Shown: one piece after another, positions 52,483 to 61,016 of the stretch | Layout of the letters: each line of letters starts with the position of its first letter | Position numbering within the stretch: position 1 is the stretch's first letter | Source: a bacterium | GTDB lineage: Bacteria; Myxococcota_A; UBA9160; UBA4427 | Length of the DNA stretch: 64,000 bases | Direction: 5' to 3' | Assembly: GCA_024742285.1 (NCBI GenBank) | Contig: JANSYR010000006.1 | Location: 124,001-188,000, forward strand | Made by a program: the position numbers and the translations under genes | Notes under the pieces: generated by a model | The model's input: only the letters and a program-made list of their open reading frames with translations | Told to the model about the DNA's origin: nothing | Databases searched by the model: none

Positions 52483-53058
52483 ATGTCCTACAAGAAGCCC
52501 CTGGACGAACGCGAACACGCGCTCGAGGAGGCGTACTTCCAGAAGGAGAACGCCCGGCTGATCGAGAAGATGCGTGCGCGTCGCGAAGCCGCCGAAAGGG
52601 GGGAAGCGCCCGAGGAGCTCGACGTCGCGACCATCCTCGTCGCGACGGACTTCTCGACGAGCGCTGCGCATGCCACGGACATGGCGATCGACTACGCGAA
52701 GAAGCTCGGTTCGAAGCTCGTGCTCGTCCACGCCTACGACGATCCGGTGGTCGCCTCGATGCCGATGGAGGGATACGCCCTGCCGGACGGCTTCGCCGTG
52801 CAGGTCGAACGCGCGGCGCGCGATCGCGTCGAGGCCGCCGCGAGCGAGGTGAGCGAGACCGGCGTCGTCTGCGAAGGCGTCGCCGTCCGAACGCCGGCCG
52901 CGATCTCGATCGTGAACGAAGCCGTCGAGCGCCACGCCGACCTGATCGTCATGGGGACCCGCGGCCTGACCGGGCTCAAGCACGTCGCCCTCGGCAGCAT
53001 TGCCGACAAGGTCGTGCGAACGGCGCCCTGCCCCGTGCTGACCGTTCCGGCCCCCTGA
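52483..53058 (+). CDS. Universal stress protein with N-terminal helical extension
   Basis: A 191-residue protein. Residues 1-45 form a charged helix (DEREHALEEAYFQKENARLI, then KMRARREAAERG) not found in ordinary UspA proteins. Residues 48-190 form the Usp alpha/beta domain, beginning VATILVATDFSTSA and containing the ATP-binding motif GTRGLTGLKHVALGS then APCPVLTV. ATG preceded by AAGGAAGGAG-like sequence. It follows the CbpA/CbpM genes, consistent with a stress cluster. Confidence 0.9.
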   Translation: MSYKKPLDEREHALEEAYFQKENARLIEKMRARREAAERGEAPEELDVATILVATDFSTSAAHATDMAIDYAKKLGSKLVLVHAYDDPVVASMPMEGYALPDGFAVQVERAARDRVEAAASEVSETGVVCEGVAVRTPAAISIVNEAVERHADLIVMGTRGLTGLKHVALGSIADKVVRTAPCPVLTVPAP

Positions 53059-53098
53059 ATCGCACGACACGACCGATGTCGAGGGGATCGAAGCCCCC

Positions 53099-53293
53099 AT
53101 GAGCACGACCGACGAGATCGCGGCCTGGATCGCCGAGCATGGACTCGAAGCTTCGACGAGTGGCCGGAAGATCGTCGGGAGATCGTCCGGACGGACGGCC
53201 CCGGCGAGTGACCGAGCGAGCCGGAAGCGACCCGGAATCGTCGGAAGTGTGAAGCCCTTCATGCAATCGGGCAGCGCGCGCGCCGTACCGTAG
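53099..53293 (+). CDS. Doubtful 64-residue frame
   Basis: Begins with a protein-like MSTTDEIAAWIAEHGLEAST and then turns into a low-complexity basic stretch. No clear SD. It may be a remnant of a gene or chance; listed because the first 20 codons have typical usage. Confidence 0.2.
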   Translation: MSTTDEIAAWIAEHGLEASTSGRKIVGRSSGRTAPASDRASRKRPGIVGSVKPFMQSGSARAVP

Positions 53294-53338
53294 CCACGAG
53301 GCGGGACGGCTGATCTCCCCGCCCGGGAGGACACCCGC

Positions 53339-53977
53339 ATGCACCGCTCTCCGACTTCGACCCTGCTCGCCCTGGGCCTCGCGCTCGGCCTCGCTTCGAC
53401 GGCCGAGGCAAGACCCGATTGCTTCCCGCGCCTGGAAGGGGACTCCATCGTTCTTTTTGAGACGGCGAAACGATCGAAGCCCGTGATCGTCGGCGCCCTC
53501 TGGAACGGTCGGAAGTTCGTCCCGCAGGTGATCGAGGAAATCCGGGTACCGGCACCCCGGGACTTCGCGCGACGACTCCTCGACGAGACCGACCGGGGGG
53601 ACGCAGATGCGTACACGGACGAGAGCGCCGGCGCCGTCGTCCGACGGCTCGCGGCGTCCACCGCGAAGGAAGCCCGGGACGCGGCGTCCTCGCTCGAGCA
53701 GGTCTACGAAGCCGGCTTCGTCGAAGCGGCGAAGGGCGGCGAACCGCACTTTCCGGCGTTCGTCGCCGAGGAGATCGGCGGCACCTTCGAAGCGATCGTC
53801 GACCGATCCATCCAGCAGATGGAAGCCTACGCCGACCTCGTCGGCGAGGTGAGCGCAACCGCACAGGCGTTCGCCGAGGCCGAGCTGAGTGAAGGCGAGC
53901 GAGACGACGCCTACCTGGCGATCGCCGCCGAGCTCATCGATCTCGACCTCGTTCTTCGAGGCGACGATTGCGACTGA
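53339..53977 (+). CDS. Exported protein of unknown function
   Basis: A 212-residue protein with signal peptide (STLLALGLALGLASTAEA). The mature part is mostly helical (VRRLAASTAKEARDAASSLE, FEAIVDRSIQQMEAYADLVG) with two cysteines near the ends (PDCFPRL and DDCD), which could form one disulfide. No family recognised. It is followed by a hairpin and converges on the TauD gene. Confidence 0.65.
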   Translation: MHRSPTSTLLALGLALGLASTAEARPDCFPRLEGDSIVLFETAKRSKPVIVGALWNGRKFVPQVIEEIRVPAPRDFARRLLDETDRGDADAYTDESAGAVVRRLAASTAKEARDAASSLEQVYEAGFVEAAKGGEPHFPAFVAEEIGGTFEAIVDRSIQQMEAYADLVGEVSATAQAFAEAELSEGERDDAYLAIAAELIDLDLVLRGDDCD

Positions 53978-53979
53978 GC

Positions 53980-53994
53980 GCCGGGGCTCCCGGC
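53980..53994. terminator. Hairpin between convergent genes
   Basis: GCCGGG-GCT-CCCGGC three bases after the stop; a further GCCGGG at 54006-54011 offers an alternative pairing for the opposite strand. Confidence 0.45.
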
Positions 53995-54023
53995 CGAGAC
54001 GAGAAGCCGGGCCCGCCCTTCGT

Positions 54024-54929
54024 TCAGAGCGTCCGGCCGAGCTGCGCGCCGCCCAGGATCGTCGTGCGGTGGATGATCCGCTTCACGCCCGGTGCAGTCC
54101 CCGTCGCCGAATGCATGAATCGCCAGTTGTCCCAGAGGATCACGTCGTCGGGCTTCCACTGGTGGTAATAGGCGAGCTCGGGGCGGGTCACGTGGTCGAC
54201 GAGCTCTCGAAGGAGCGCATCGCTCTCGCCGTCCTCGAGGCCGACGATCCGGTGGAGGAACATCGGGCTCACGTTCAGGATCTCCCGGCCGGACTCCGGG
54301 TGGACCAGAACCACGGGATAGGCGCAATCGGGGAAGTCCGGGAAGTTCATGTCCGAGGACTTCTTCGGCGCTTTGGGACCCGGCTCGTAGCCTCGCTGAT
54401 CGACGTAGCGGTTGGCCGTCATGTCGACGTCCCAACGGTAGACGACCTCGAGGCCCTTGATCCGGGTCTTCGTCGACTCGGGGAGCAGATCGTAGGCCTT
54501 CGCCTGGTCGACGAAGCCCGTGAGTCCGTCCTCCTCCGGGATCTCGACGGCGCGCAGGACGGCGCCCTGATTCGGCGCGCCGGTGTAGATCAGGTCGCTG
54601 TGCCAGAAGAGGCGTCCGGCCAGGGGACGGCCGTCGTAGAAGGAGACGTAGGCCTGCGACTCGTCCCGATTGTCGAGCACCATCAGCTCTTCGTGGTCGG
54701 AGGAACGGATCGTGTCGCCGAGCGGATGCGCCTCGAGCTCGCCGAACGCGCGACTGAACTCGATCTGGCTCTCCTGCGTCACGCCCGGATCGTGGATCAG
54801 CAGCAGCCCGTGCTCGAGCCAGAGTGTGCGCAGCTCGGCGCGCTCGGCCTCGGTCCGCTCGGCGCCCAGGTCGAAGCTCGGAAGCTCGACGCCGACGTGG
54901 GGGTGCAGGGGTCGGGTTTCGATGGACAT
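54024..54929 (-). CDS. TauD/TfdA family dioxygenase
   Basis: A 301-residue Fe(II)/2-oxoglutarate dioxygenase: iron ligands in FWHSDLIYTG and in WRFMHSATG, with IIHRTTILG carrying the 2-oxoglutarate arginine. ATG at 54929 has AGGAGGAG nine bases upstream; the longer upstream frame is not family-like. It is only loosely related to the TauD gene at 7294. Downstream of SelO on the same strand, 59 bases apart. Substrate unknown. Confidence 0.92.
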   Translation of the reverse strand: MSIETRPLHPHVGVELPSFDLGAERTEAERAELRTLWLEHGLLLIHDPGVTQESQIEFSRAFGELEAHPLGDTIRSSDHEELMVLDNRDESQAYVSFYDGRPLAGRLFWHSDLIYTGAPNQGAVLRAVEIPEEDGLTGFVDQAKAYDLLPESTKTRIKGLEVVYRWDVDMTANRYVDQRGYEPGPKAPKKSSDMNFPDFPDCAYPVVLVHPESGREILNVSPMFLHRIVGLEDGESDALLRELVDHVTRPELAYYHQWKPDDVILWDNWRFMHSATGTAPGVKRIIHRTTILGGAQLGRTL

Positions 54930-54988
54930 CGCTGGCTCCTCCTGGTGTGGCGGCCCGTGCAACACTCGGGTTCCCGGACCGCGCCGGC

Positions 54989-56485
54989 TCACGTTCCGCA
55001 GAACGTCTGACGAACCACTTCGTCGGGACCGGGCGCCTCCGCGAGATCCGCGAAACGCGGATCGTCTTCGAAGGGCTTCGCGAGCCCCTCGACCATTCGC
55101 TCGAAGGGACCGGGATCGCCCTGCTGGGCCGCGACGATCACCTCTTCGATCCGGTGGTTGCGCGGGATGCGCGCGGGATTCGCGGCACGGAGCGCCGAAG
55201 ACACGGCCTCGTGCGACTGCCCCTCTTCGTCGAGGCGGTCGCGCCACCGCGCGACCCACGAGGCGAACACTTCCGGATCCGCGAAACCCACCGACGCGCC
55301 GACGCCGCGCGCGTCCAGCTCGGACGGCGAGTCCTCCCCGCCGTCGAGGCAGGTCGAGAGCGCTCGGAACGTCCGGGTGAAGTCCGCCTCCTGCTCGGCC
55401 ATCCCGTCGAGCAGATCGGCGGCCAACGCGAGCCCGGCTTCGTCCATCCGCGCGAGCCCCAGCTTGCGCCGCAGGACCTCCCCCCAGTTCGCCTGGAACT
55501 GCGGTTCGAAATCGTCGAGCACGCCCTGCGCCGCCGCCACCTGCGCCTCCTGCGTATCGCCGAGGAGCGGAAGGAGCGTCTCCGCGAAGCGAGCCAGATT
55601 CCACGCCGCGATCCCGGGCTGGCGGCCGTACGCATAGCGCCCCGCGTGATCGATCGAGCTGAAGGTCTGGCCCGGGTGATAGGCGTCCAGGAAGGCGCAG
55701 GGTCCGTAGTCGATCGTCTCGCCGGAGATCGTCGTATTGTCCGTGTTCATGACGCCGTGGACGAACCCCACGCCCAGCCAGAGCGGGACGAGCCGGGCGT
55801 GCGCGCGGACCACCGCGGCGAAGAGAGCGAGGGTGGGATCGTCGGCGCCCCTTGCCTCCGGGTGGAGGCGTTCGATCGCATAGTCGACGAGCGTGCGGAG
55901 CGCTTCGGTGTCGCCCCGGCTCGCGAAGAACTCGAAGGTACCGACGCGGAGGTGACCGCGGGCGACGCGGGTGAGAATGGCGCCGGGCAGCGGCGTCTCG
56001 CGGTGGACCGGTTCACCGGTCGCCACCGCCGCGAGCGCCCGGGTCGTCGGTATGCCCAGCGCGGCCATCGCCTCGCTCACGATGTACTCGCGAAGGACGG
56101 GCCCGATCGCGGCGCGCCCATCGCCCCGTCGCGAAAAGGGTGTCGGCCCGGCCCCCTTCAGCTGGACGTCGAAGAGCCGACCATCGCGATCGCGACGCTC
56201 TCCGAGCAGGATCGCGCGCCCGTCGCCGAGCTGCGGAACGAAGTTCCCGAACTGATGACCGGCGTAGGCCATGGCCAGGGGATGGGCCCCGTCCGGCACT
56301 CCGTTGCCCGAGAGCATCGCCAGGCCTTCGGGGCTCGAGAGCCAGGCCGCGTCGAGACCGAGCGATTCGGCCAACGCTTCGTTCAGGCGCAGGAGCTTCG
56401 GCGCCGCGACGGGCGTCGGGGCGATGCGTGCATGGAAACGCTCGGGGAGCGCGGCGTAGGTCGAATCGAAGCTCGGAGCGGCCAT
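54989..56485 (-). CDS. selO: Protein adenylyltransferase SelO (YdiU family)
   Basis: A 498-residue pseudokinase-fold enzyme that AMPylates proteins. Seen are AYAGHQFGNFVPQLGDGRAI, VQLKGAGPTPFSRRGDGRAA, RVGTFEFFASRG, the metal-binding loop VHGVMNTDNTTISGETIDYG and the characteristic C-terminus FCGT. The start ATG at 56485 lacks a strong SD. SelO proteins act in redox-stress response. The C-terminal cysteine in FCGT is kept here. Confidence 0.95.
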   Translation of the reverse strand: MAAPSFDSTYAALPERFHARIAPTPVAAPKLLRLNEALAESLGLDAAWLSSPEGLAMLSGNGVPDGAHPLAMAYAGHQFGNFVPQLGDGRAILLGERRDRDGRLFDVQLKGAGPTPFSRRGDGRAAIGPVLREYIVSEAMAALGIPTTRALAAVATGEPVHRETPLPGAILTRVARGHLRVGTFEFFASRGDTEALRTLVDYAIERLHPEARGADDPTLALFAAVVRAHARLVPLWLGVGFVHGVMNTDNTTISGETIDYGPCAFLDAYHPGQTFSSIDHAGRYAYGRQPGIAAWNLARFAETLLPLLGDTQEAQVAAAQGVLDDFEPQFQANWGEVLRRKLGLARMDEAGLALAADLLDGMAEQEADFTRTFRALSTCLDGGEDSPSELDARGVGASVGFADPEVFASWVARWRDRLDEEGQSHEAVSSALRAANPARIPRNHRIEEVIVAAQQGDPGPFERMVEGLAKPFEDDPRFADLAEAPGPDEVVRQTFCGT

Positions 56486-56534
56486 CCGGAGACTCTCGCG
56501 TGCGGCGGTCGGCCTGACAAGCGACCCGATGAGA

Positions 56535-56540
56535 TAGGAT
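56535..56540 (+). promoter_or_regulatory. Candidate -10 for the DoxX gene
   Basis: TAGGAT in an otherwise GC-rich gap, 65 bases before the ATG at 56606. No convincing -35. Confidence 0.25.
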
Positions 56541-56605
56541 CTGGTGGCAACGTGGGTGGCGCGAGCCGCCCGAGCCGACCGGCCCAGCCCCACCGCGGAG
56601 ACGAC

Positions 56606-57031
56606 ATGCTCGACGAAGCCCGACTACCGAATCACCCGGCGTTGACCCTCGCTGCGCGCCTGCTCTTCACCCTCATCTTCTTCCTGTCCGGCGTGACCCA
56701 TTTCACGGACGTCGCCGGCTACGTCGCCCTGATGCACCCCTCGATCCCCTTCCGCGAGTTCTGGGTGGTGATCTCCGGCGTCGTCGAGCTCGCGGGGGCG
56801 GTGATGATCCTCTTCGATCGGAACGCGCGCCTGGGCGGATGGCTGATCGTGCTCTTCCTGGTTCCCGTCACGTTCACGGTGCACGGATTCGAGATGGTCT
56901 ACGCGGAGGACGCGACGATGCGCGCCATCCAGCGCTCGTTCTTCCTGAAGGGGCTCGCCATGACCGGCTGCGCCCTGCTGATCACCCAGCTGGGCGCGAC
57001 CCATCGCGCGATCGACGCAGCCGGGGACTGA
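56606..57031 (+). CDS. DoxX-like family membrane protein
   Basis: A 141-residue protein with four transmembrane helices (LLFTLIFFLSGVTHF, VVISGVVELAGAVMILF, LGGWLIVLFLVPVTFTVHGF, FLKGLAMTGCALLITQL), the DoxX layout. ATG at 56606 has GGAG nearby. DoxX-type proteins are linked to quinone or redox homeostasis. It is followed after 50 bases by the DUF4920 gene. Confidence 0.85.
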   Translation: MLDEARLPNHPALTLAARLLFTLIFFLSGVTHFTDVAGYVALMHPSIPFREFWVVISGVVELAGAVMILFDRNARLGGWLIVLFLVPVTFTVHGFEMVYAEDATMRAIQRSFFLKGLAMTGCALLITQLGATHRAIDAAGD

Positions 57032-57081
57032 GCAGCGTCCGCGTCGACCCGACCTGTTCCTCCGAACGAAGGAGACTCTAC

Positions 57082-57558
57082 TTGCCGACCCGACCGACCG
57101 AACGCCTTGCGCGCGCCCTACTCCGCGCGGTCCTGCTCACGCTGCTCGTCGCGGGTGCGGCGCGAGCGCTGCCGCCGGGCGACGATTTCGGGGCGGGCAT
57201 CACCCTCGATGCCACGCAGCCGCTGTCGCAGGTGATGGCGGAACCGACCCGGCACACCGAGGACGCGGTCCTCGTTCGGGCGCGGATCTCCGACGTCTGC
57301 CAGCGAAAGGGCTGTTGGACGATCCTCCGCGATGAGGACACGACGGTCCGCGTCCGGTTCGCGGACTACGGATTCTTCCTCCCCAAGGACGTCTCCGGAC
57401 GCGAGGCGCTCGTGGAGGGCCGTGTCACCATCCGCACGATGAGCGAGCGCGAGGCGCGCCACTTCGCCGAGGAGACGAAGGGGGGACGCCCCGAAGAGAT
57501 CCACGGTCCCCAGCAAGAGGTCGGCTTCGTCGCGACCGGCGTCCGCATCCTGCCCTGA
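57082..57558 (+). CDS. DUF4920-type exported protein
   Basis: A 158-residue exported protein with TTG start, AAGGAG seven bases upstream and a signal peptide (LLTLLVAGAARALP). The OB-fold-like body has ISDVCQRKGCWTILRDED with two cysteines, VRVRFADYGFFLPKDVSGRE and LVEGRVTIRTMSEREARHFA, matching DUF4920 family proteins. Two cysteines may bind a metal. Function unknown. Confidence 0.85.
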   Translation: MPTRPTERLARALLRAVLLTLLVAGAARALPPGDDFGAGITLDATQPLSQVMAEPTRHTEDAVLVRARISDVCQRKGCWTILRDEDTTVRVRFADYGFFLPKDVSGREALVEGRVTIRTMSEREARHFAEETKGGRPEEIHGPQQEVGFVATGVRILP

Positions 57559-57723
57559 CCGCCACGCCGTTGGGCGACCTCCCAGCGAGGCGAGGGATTC
57601 GCGGATCCGAGTCGGCGTCGCCGAAAGGAAAACGGGGGCGGCGTTCAGGCGAAACGCGGGTCGACGCCCCTTTCCGTGCCCGCTCGTTCTGGTTCACTCT
57701 GGGCTCACTCAGGAGGGAACCTC

Positions 57724-58173
57724 ATGCTCCGATCGATCTCGCTCGTCACCGTCGTGCTGTGGCCGACGCTCGCCTTCGCCCAGATGCCGGAGGGCATGCC
57801 GCCGGGCATGGACCCGAACGCGATGATGCGGCAGTTCCAGGACCCCGCGGCGATGGAGCGGATGCAGCGCGAAGCCGAAGCCGCCCAGGCCTGCTTCGCG
57901 AAGATCTCCGAAGCCGAGTTGAAAGCGCTCGAGAAGAAGGGCAAGCAGGCGGGCGACGAGATCGACGCGCTCTGCGCGGCAGGCAAGAAGAAGGAAGCCC
58001 TGGCGAAGGCGATCGAGCTTTCCCGCGAGATGCAGAACGACCCGACGATCAAGCAGCTCCGTGAGTGCTCGAAGGGCATGACCGAGACGCAGAAGATGAT
58101 GCGGAACATGCCCTGGGCACAGGTGCCCGGCGTGGATGACGAAGAGCCGACGGACGACGACATCTGCAGCTGA
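57724..58173 (+). CDS. Small exported methionine-rich protein
   Basis: A 149-residue protein. ATG with AGGAGGGAAC upstream; signal peptide (SLVTVVLWPTLAFAQ), then MPEGMPPGMDPNAMMRQFQD and helical segments (EKKGKQAGDEIDALCAAGKK, IELSREMQND). The 15 methionines clustered in short runs could bind copper or chaperone membrane proteins; this is a guess. It has three cysteines. A hairpin follows. Confidence 0.7.
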   Translation: MLRSISLVTVVLWPTLAFAQMPEGMPPGMDPNAMMRQFQDPAAMERMQREAEAAQACFAKISEAELKALEKKGKQAGDEIDALCAAGKKKEALAKAIELSREMQNDPTIKQLRECSKGMTETQKMMRNMPWAQVPGVDDEEPTDDDICS

Positions 58174-58203
58174 CGCACGCCCGGAGTCGCCGTCGAGCGT
58201 GCG
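58174..58203 (+). terminator. Hairpin after the methionine-rich gene
   Basis: CGCACGC and GCGTGCG (7-bp stem, 16-base loop) start directly after the TGA. Confidence 0.4.
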
Positions 58204-58384
58204 CCGCGCTCGGGGCGCCGCCGCGTTGGCGGACTGATCGATTCCGCCCCACAATGAGGCGACCGGCCACAAGTGCGCGATGCGGCCTCGATCCTCGCGA
58301 GCCGACGGCTGGCATGCCTCCTGCAATCCGACGACCTGCAGACGCGCGGCCCCGAACCCGGCCGTGCAGGGGAGGACGACCCGG

Positions 58385-58637
58385 ATGGGGATCACCGCAG
58401 CGGATCTCATGTCGACGAACGTCGCGAAGCTCACGGCCGAGATGGACCTGCTCCAGATGGACACGGTGCTCTTCAAACGAGGCGTGAGCGGCGCCCCGGT
58501 CGTCGGAGCGCATGACCAGCGATCAGCTCCATCGCCTGCCCGTCGTCGAGCCCGAGACCGGCGAGCTCGTCGGCGTGGTGAGCGCGCTCGACATCGTCGC
58601 GGCGGTCCCTCGCTACGGACTCGCCCTGGCCGTCTGA
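58385..58637 (+). pseudogene. Broken CBS-domain protein gene
   Basis: The first part (from ATG 58385, SD GGGAGG) reads MGITAADLMSTNVAKLTAEM and then FKRGVSGAPVVGA, the beginning of a first CBS domain. From 58512, in the +1 frame, MTSDQLHRLPVVEPETGELV then GVVSALDIVAAV is the end of a second CBS domain, with stop at 58635-58637. The end of domain 1 and the start of domain 2 are missing and the frame is shifted, so it is a deletion-frameshift remnant of a two-CBS protein. Confidence 0.75.
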
Positions 58638-58659
58638 CGCGTCACGAAGAGAGAGATCC

Positions 58660-58932
58660 ATGACGACCCATGCCCACCTCAAGGAATCCGTGGAGCATCT
58701 GCGGGGCGAGCTCGCGGACCCCAAGCCGCTCTCCCCCGCGGACCAGCAGCTCCTCGACCAGACCCTGGCCGACGTCACGCAGATGCTCGACGAGGAGCAG
58801 GAGGATCCCAGCTTCGGCGAAGCGATCTACGACGAGCTGCGCGAGCTATCCGTCCGGATCGAGGAGGCCCACCCGAACCTCTCGATCGTGATCGGGCGGA
58901 TCGTCGACGGGCTGAGCCAGCTGGGGATCTGA
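58660..58932 (+). CDS. DUF4404 family protein
   Basis: A 90-residue, mostly helical acidic protein with LRGELADPKPLSPADQQLLD, QTLADVTQMLDEEQED and the end EEAHPNLSIVIGRIVDGLSQ then LGI, matching small DUF4404 proteins. SD AGAGAGA before the ATG. It lies 22 bases after the broken CBS gene. Function unknown. Confidence 0.82.
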   Translation: MTTHAHLKESVEHLRGELADPKPLSPADQQLLDQTLADVTQMLDEEQEDPSFGEAIYDELRELSVRIEEAHPNLSIVIGRIVDGLSQLGI

Positions 58933-59016
58933 GCCGCCGCAGGCAAGTCGGCCGCAGCTCGCTTCAGCGCTTCCGGGCGTCGACCGAAGAGAGGGGACCG
59001 ATCCGCGAGGCCCCGC

Positions 59017-59745
59017 ATGCCGCCCGACCGCCGTCGCCTCGTCCTCTACTCGGGAGGACAGGAGCGCCGAAACCGCCTGATCCACGAGAGCCTGCTCGAC
59101 CTCGCCCTGCGCCGTGGGCGCCCGGCCGTGGAGGATGGCATCCGCATGACCTACGTCCCCTTCACGGCGGACGGCGCCGGCCCCTTCTTTCGACGCTTCG
59201 TGAAGCGCTACGGCCGCTTCGGCGCGACGGACTTCCACTGTATCGCCCCCGACGATCCGTCCCTCGCCGCCGATGGCCCGACACGTCGACGCGCCTTCGC
59301 CGACCTCGACGGCAGCGACGTCGTCTATCTGGCGGGTGGCAACACCTTCCACTTCCTCCATCACCTGCGCCGCTCGGGCCTGCTCTCCGCGATCGAACGC
59401 TTCGCCCGACGCGGGGGCGTGGTCGCGGGACTCTCCGCTGGCGGGATCCTGCTCACACCCCACATCGGCCTCGCCGCCTATCCCGACTTCGACCGGGACG
59501 AAGACGAGATCGGTCTCTCCCGCCGCGCACGAAGCGCCCTCGACCTCGTCGACTTCGAGTTCTTCCCGCACTTCCGTCGCTCGAAGCGATACCGCGACGC
59601 CCTCGCGCGCTACTCGAGGCGGAGCGGTCGGGCGCTCTACGCCTGCCGGGACGGCAGCGGAATCGTCGTCGAGGGCGATCGTTTCACCGCCCACGGCGAG
59701 GTCTGGCTCTTCGACCGGGGCCGGGAGCGTCGAATCGGGGGCTAG
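59017..59745 (+). CDS. Peptidase S51 family (alpha-aspartyl dipeptidase-like)
   Basis: A 242-residue cytoplasmic peptidase-E-type enzyme. The nucleophile elbow GLSAGGI places Ser140; DVVYLAGGNTFHFLHHL and FEFFPHF are the other family stretches (oxyanion and His). Family members cleave Asp-X dipeptides or cyanophycin dipeptides. No cyanophycin gene is near. The Asp of the triad was not located with certainty. Confidence 0.88.
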   Translation: MPPDRRRLVLYSGGQERRNRLIHESLLDLALRRGRPAVEDGIRMTYVPFTADGAGPFFRRFVKRYGRFGATDFHCIAPDDPSLAADGPTRRRAFADLDGSDVVYLAGGNTFHFLHHLRRSGLLSAIERFARRGGVVAGLSAGGILLTPHIGLAAYPDFDRDEDEIGLSRRARSALDLVDFEFFPHFRRSKRYRDALARYSRRSGRALYACRDGSGIVVEGDRFTAHGEVWLFDRGRERRIGG

Positions 59746-59793
59746 GCACGCGCGTCGGGCCTCCTCGACCACTCCGACACCGACCCGGCCGGC

Positions 59794-59799
59794 TAGACT
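59794..59799 (+). promoter_or_regulatory. Candidate -10 of the methyltransferase gene
   Basis: TAGACT, 42 bases before the GTG start at 59841, with GAGGAGG in the leader. Confidence 0.3.
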
Positions 59800-59840
59800 C
59801 CGCCCCGATTCCGGAAAGACGCGCCCCGAGGAGGTCCCAC

Positions 59841-60944
59841 GTGAGTCCCGCTGCCCGAACGCGCCTGCGCCCGCAGGAGGCCCTCGCGCGCTGGCTCGCA
59901 CCGCCGATCGTCGCCGGGGTGACGGGGGCGAAGAGCTCCCTCTATCTCGCGGAATCGATCCCGCTCTTCGCGCTCCAGCGACTCTTCGGCGGCGGAACGA
60001 AGTCGAGGCCGCACCGGCTCGGCCCCGAGGAACGGGAGGCGGTCCTCGAGGCGCTGCGATCGCTCACCGAGCGGGACGCCGAGAACGTGGCGACGGGGCT
60101 CTACCCGCTCTCGGTCTTCGCCCCGGAGCGCACGCCGCTCGAGCACGCCACGCGCTACGCGCGCCTCCTCGCCGACAGCGTGAGCGCCGCCACGCGCAAG
60201 CGCGCGAGAAAGCCACGGGAGTTCGCCGGACGCGCTGCCGATCTCGCGACGGAGCTCCCGGACTACTACCGGCGCAACTTCCACTTCCAGACCGACGGCT
60301 ACCTGAGCGACGCCTCCGCCGATCTCTACGAGCACCAGGTCGAGATCCTCTTCCGCGGGGTGGCCGACGCGATGCGCCGGATGGTGATCCCACCCCTCAA
60401 GGCGCATTTCGGCGACACCGACGGGCGCGGACTGCATATCCTCGAGCTCGCCGCGGGCTGCGGAACGGCGACGCGGTTCGTCGCGCGTGCCTTTCCCGAA
60501 GCCCGAATCACCTGCGTCGACCTCAGTCATCCCTATCTGCGGGCCGCCCGCGAGCGACTCGGACGCTTCGATCGGATCGGCTTCATGCAGGGGGATGCCG
60601 CGGATCTCGATCTCCGCGACGGGCGCTTCGACGCGGTGTTCTCGGTCTTCCTCTTCCACGAGCTGCCGATGGCGGAACGCGTGCGGGTGCTCGCCGAAGC
60701 CTTCCGCGTGCTCGCGCCGGGGGGCCTCCACGTCGTCGCCGATTCGCTGCAATACGGGGACGCCCCGGCCCTCGACTGGGCGCTCGACGAGTTCCCGAAG
60801 CAGTTCCACGAGCCCTACTACCGCGACTACGCCCGCCACCCGATCGAGCCGATGATCGAGACCGCCGGCTTCGACCCTTCGCAGACGGAGACGGCCTTCC
60901 TCGCGAAGATCGTGAGCGCGACCCGTCCCGACGCGTCGCGCTGA
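59841..60944 (+). CDS. Class I SAM-dependent methyltransferase
   Basis: A 367-residue protein with an N-terminal helical part (residues 1-180) and a Rossmann methyltransferase domain: motif I LELAAGCGTATRF near 201-213, ITCVDLSHPYLRAARER, FMQGDAADLDLRDGRFDAVF and VLAEAFRVLAPGG. GTG start with GAGGAGG upstream. The N-terminal region YYRRNFHFQTDGYLSDASAD resembles those of methyltransferases acting on quinones or small molecules. Substrate unknown. It converges on the transporter gene. Confidence 0.9.
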   Translation: MSPAARTRLRPQEALARWLAPPIVAGVTGAKSSLYLAESIPLFALQRLFGGGTKSRPHRLGPEEREAVLEALRSLTERDAENVATGLYPLSVFAPERTPLEHATRYARLLADSVSAATRKRARKPREFAGRAADLATELPDYYRRNFHFQTDGYLSDASADLYEHQVEILFRGVADAMRRMVIPPLKAHFGDTDGRGLHILELAAGCGTATRFVARAFPEARITCVDLSHPYLRAARERLGRFDRIGFMQGDAADLDLRDGRFDAVFSVFLFHELPMAERVRVLAEAFRVLAPGGLHVVADSLQYGDAPALDWALDEFPKQFHEPYYRDYARHPIEPMIETAGFDPSQTETAFLAKIVSATRPDASR

Positions 60945-61016
60945 GCCCGAGAGGCCGCCCGCCGGACGGAGCCTCCGAATCCCTCCGACCGCATTCCTCC
61001 GAACAGGAAGCCCGCT

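Noticed and set aside
50998-58957. GGCAAGTC-N2-CCGCAG found at 50998-51013 and 58942-58957 near stress genes
   Set aside because: With 14 of 16 matching bases, many such pairs are expected by chance in 64 kb, and there is no palindrome or promoter element at either place.
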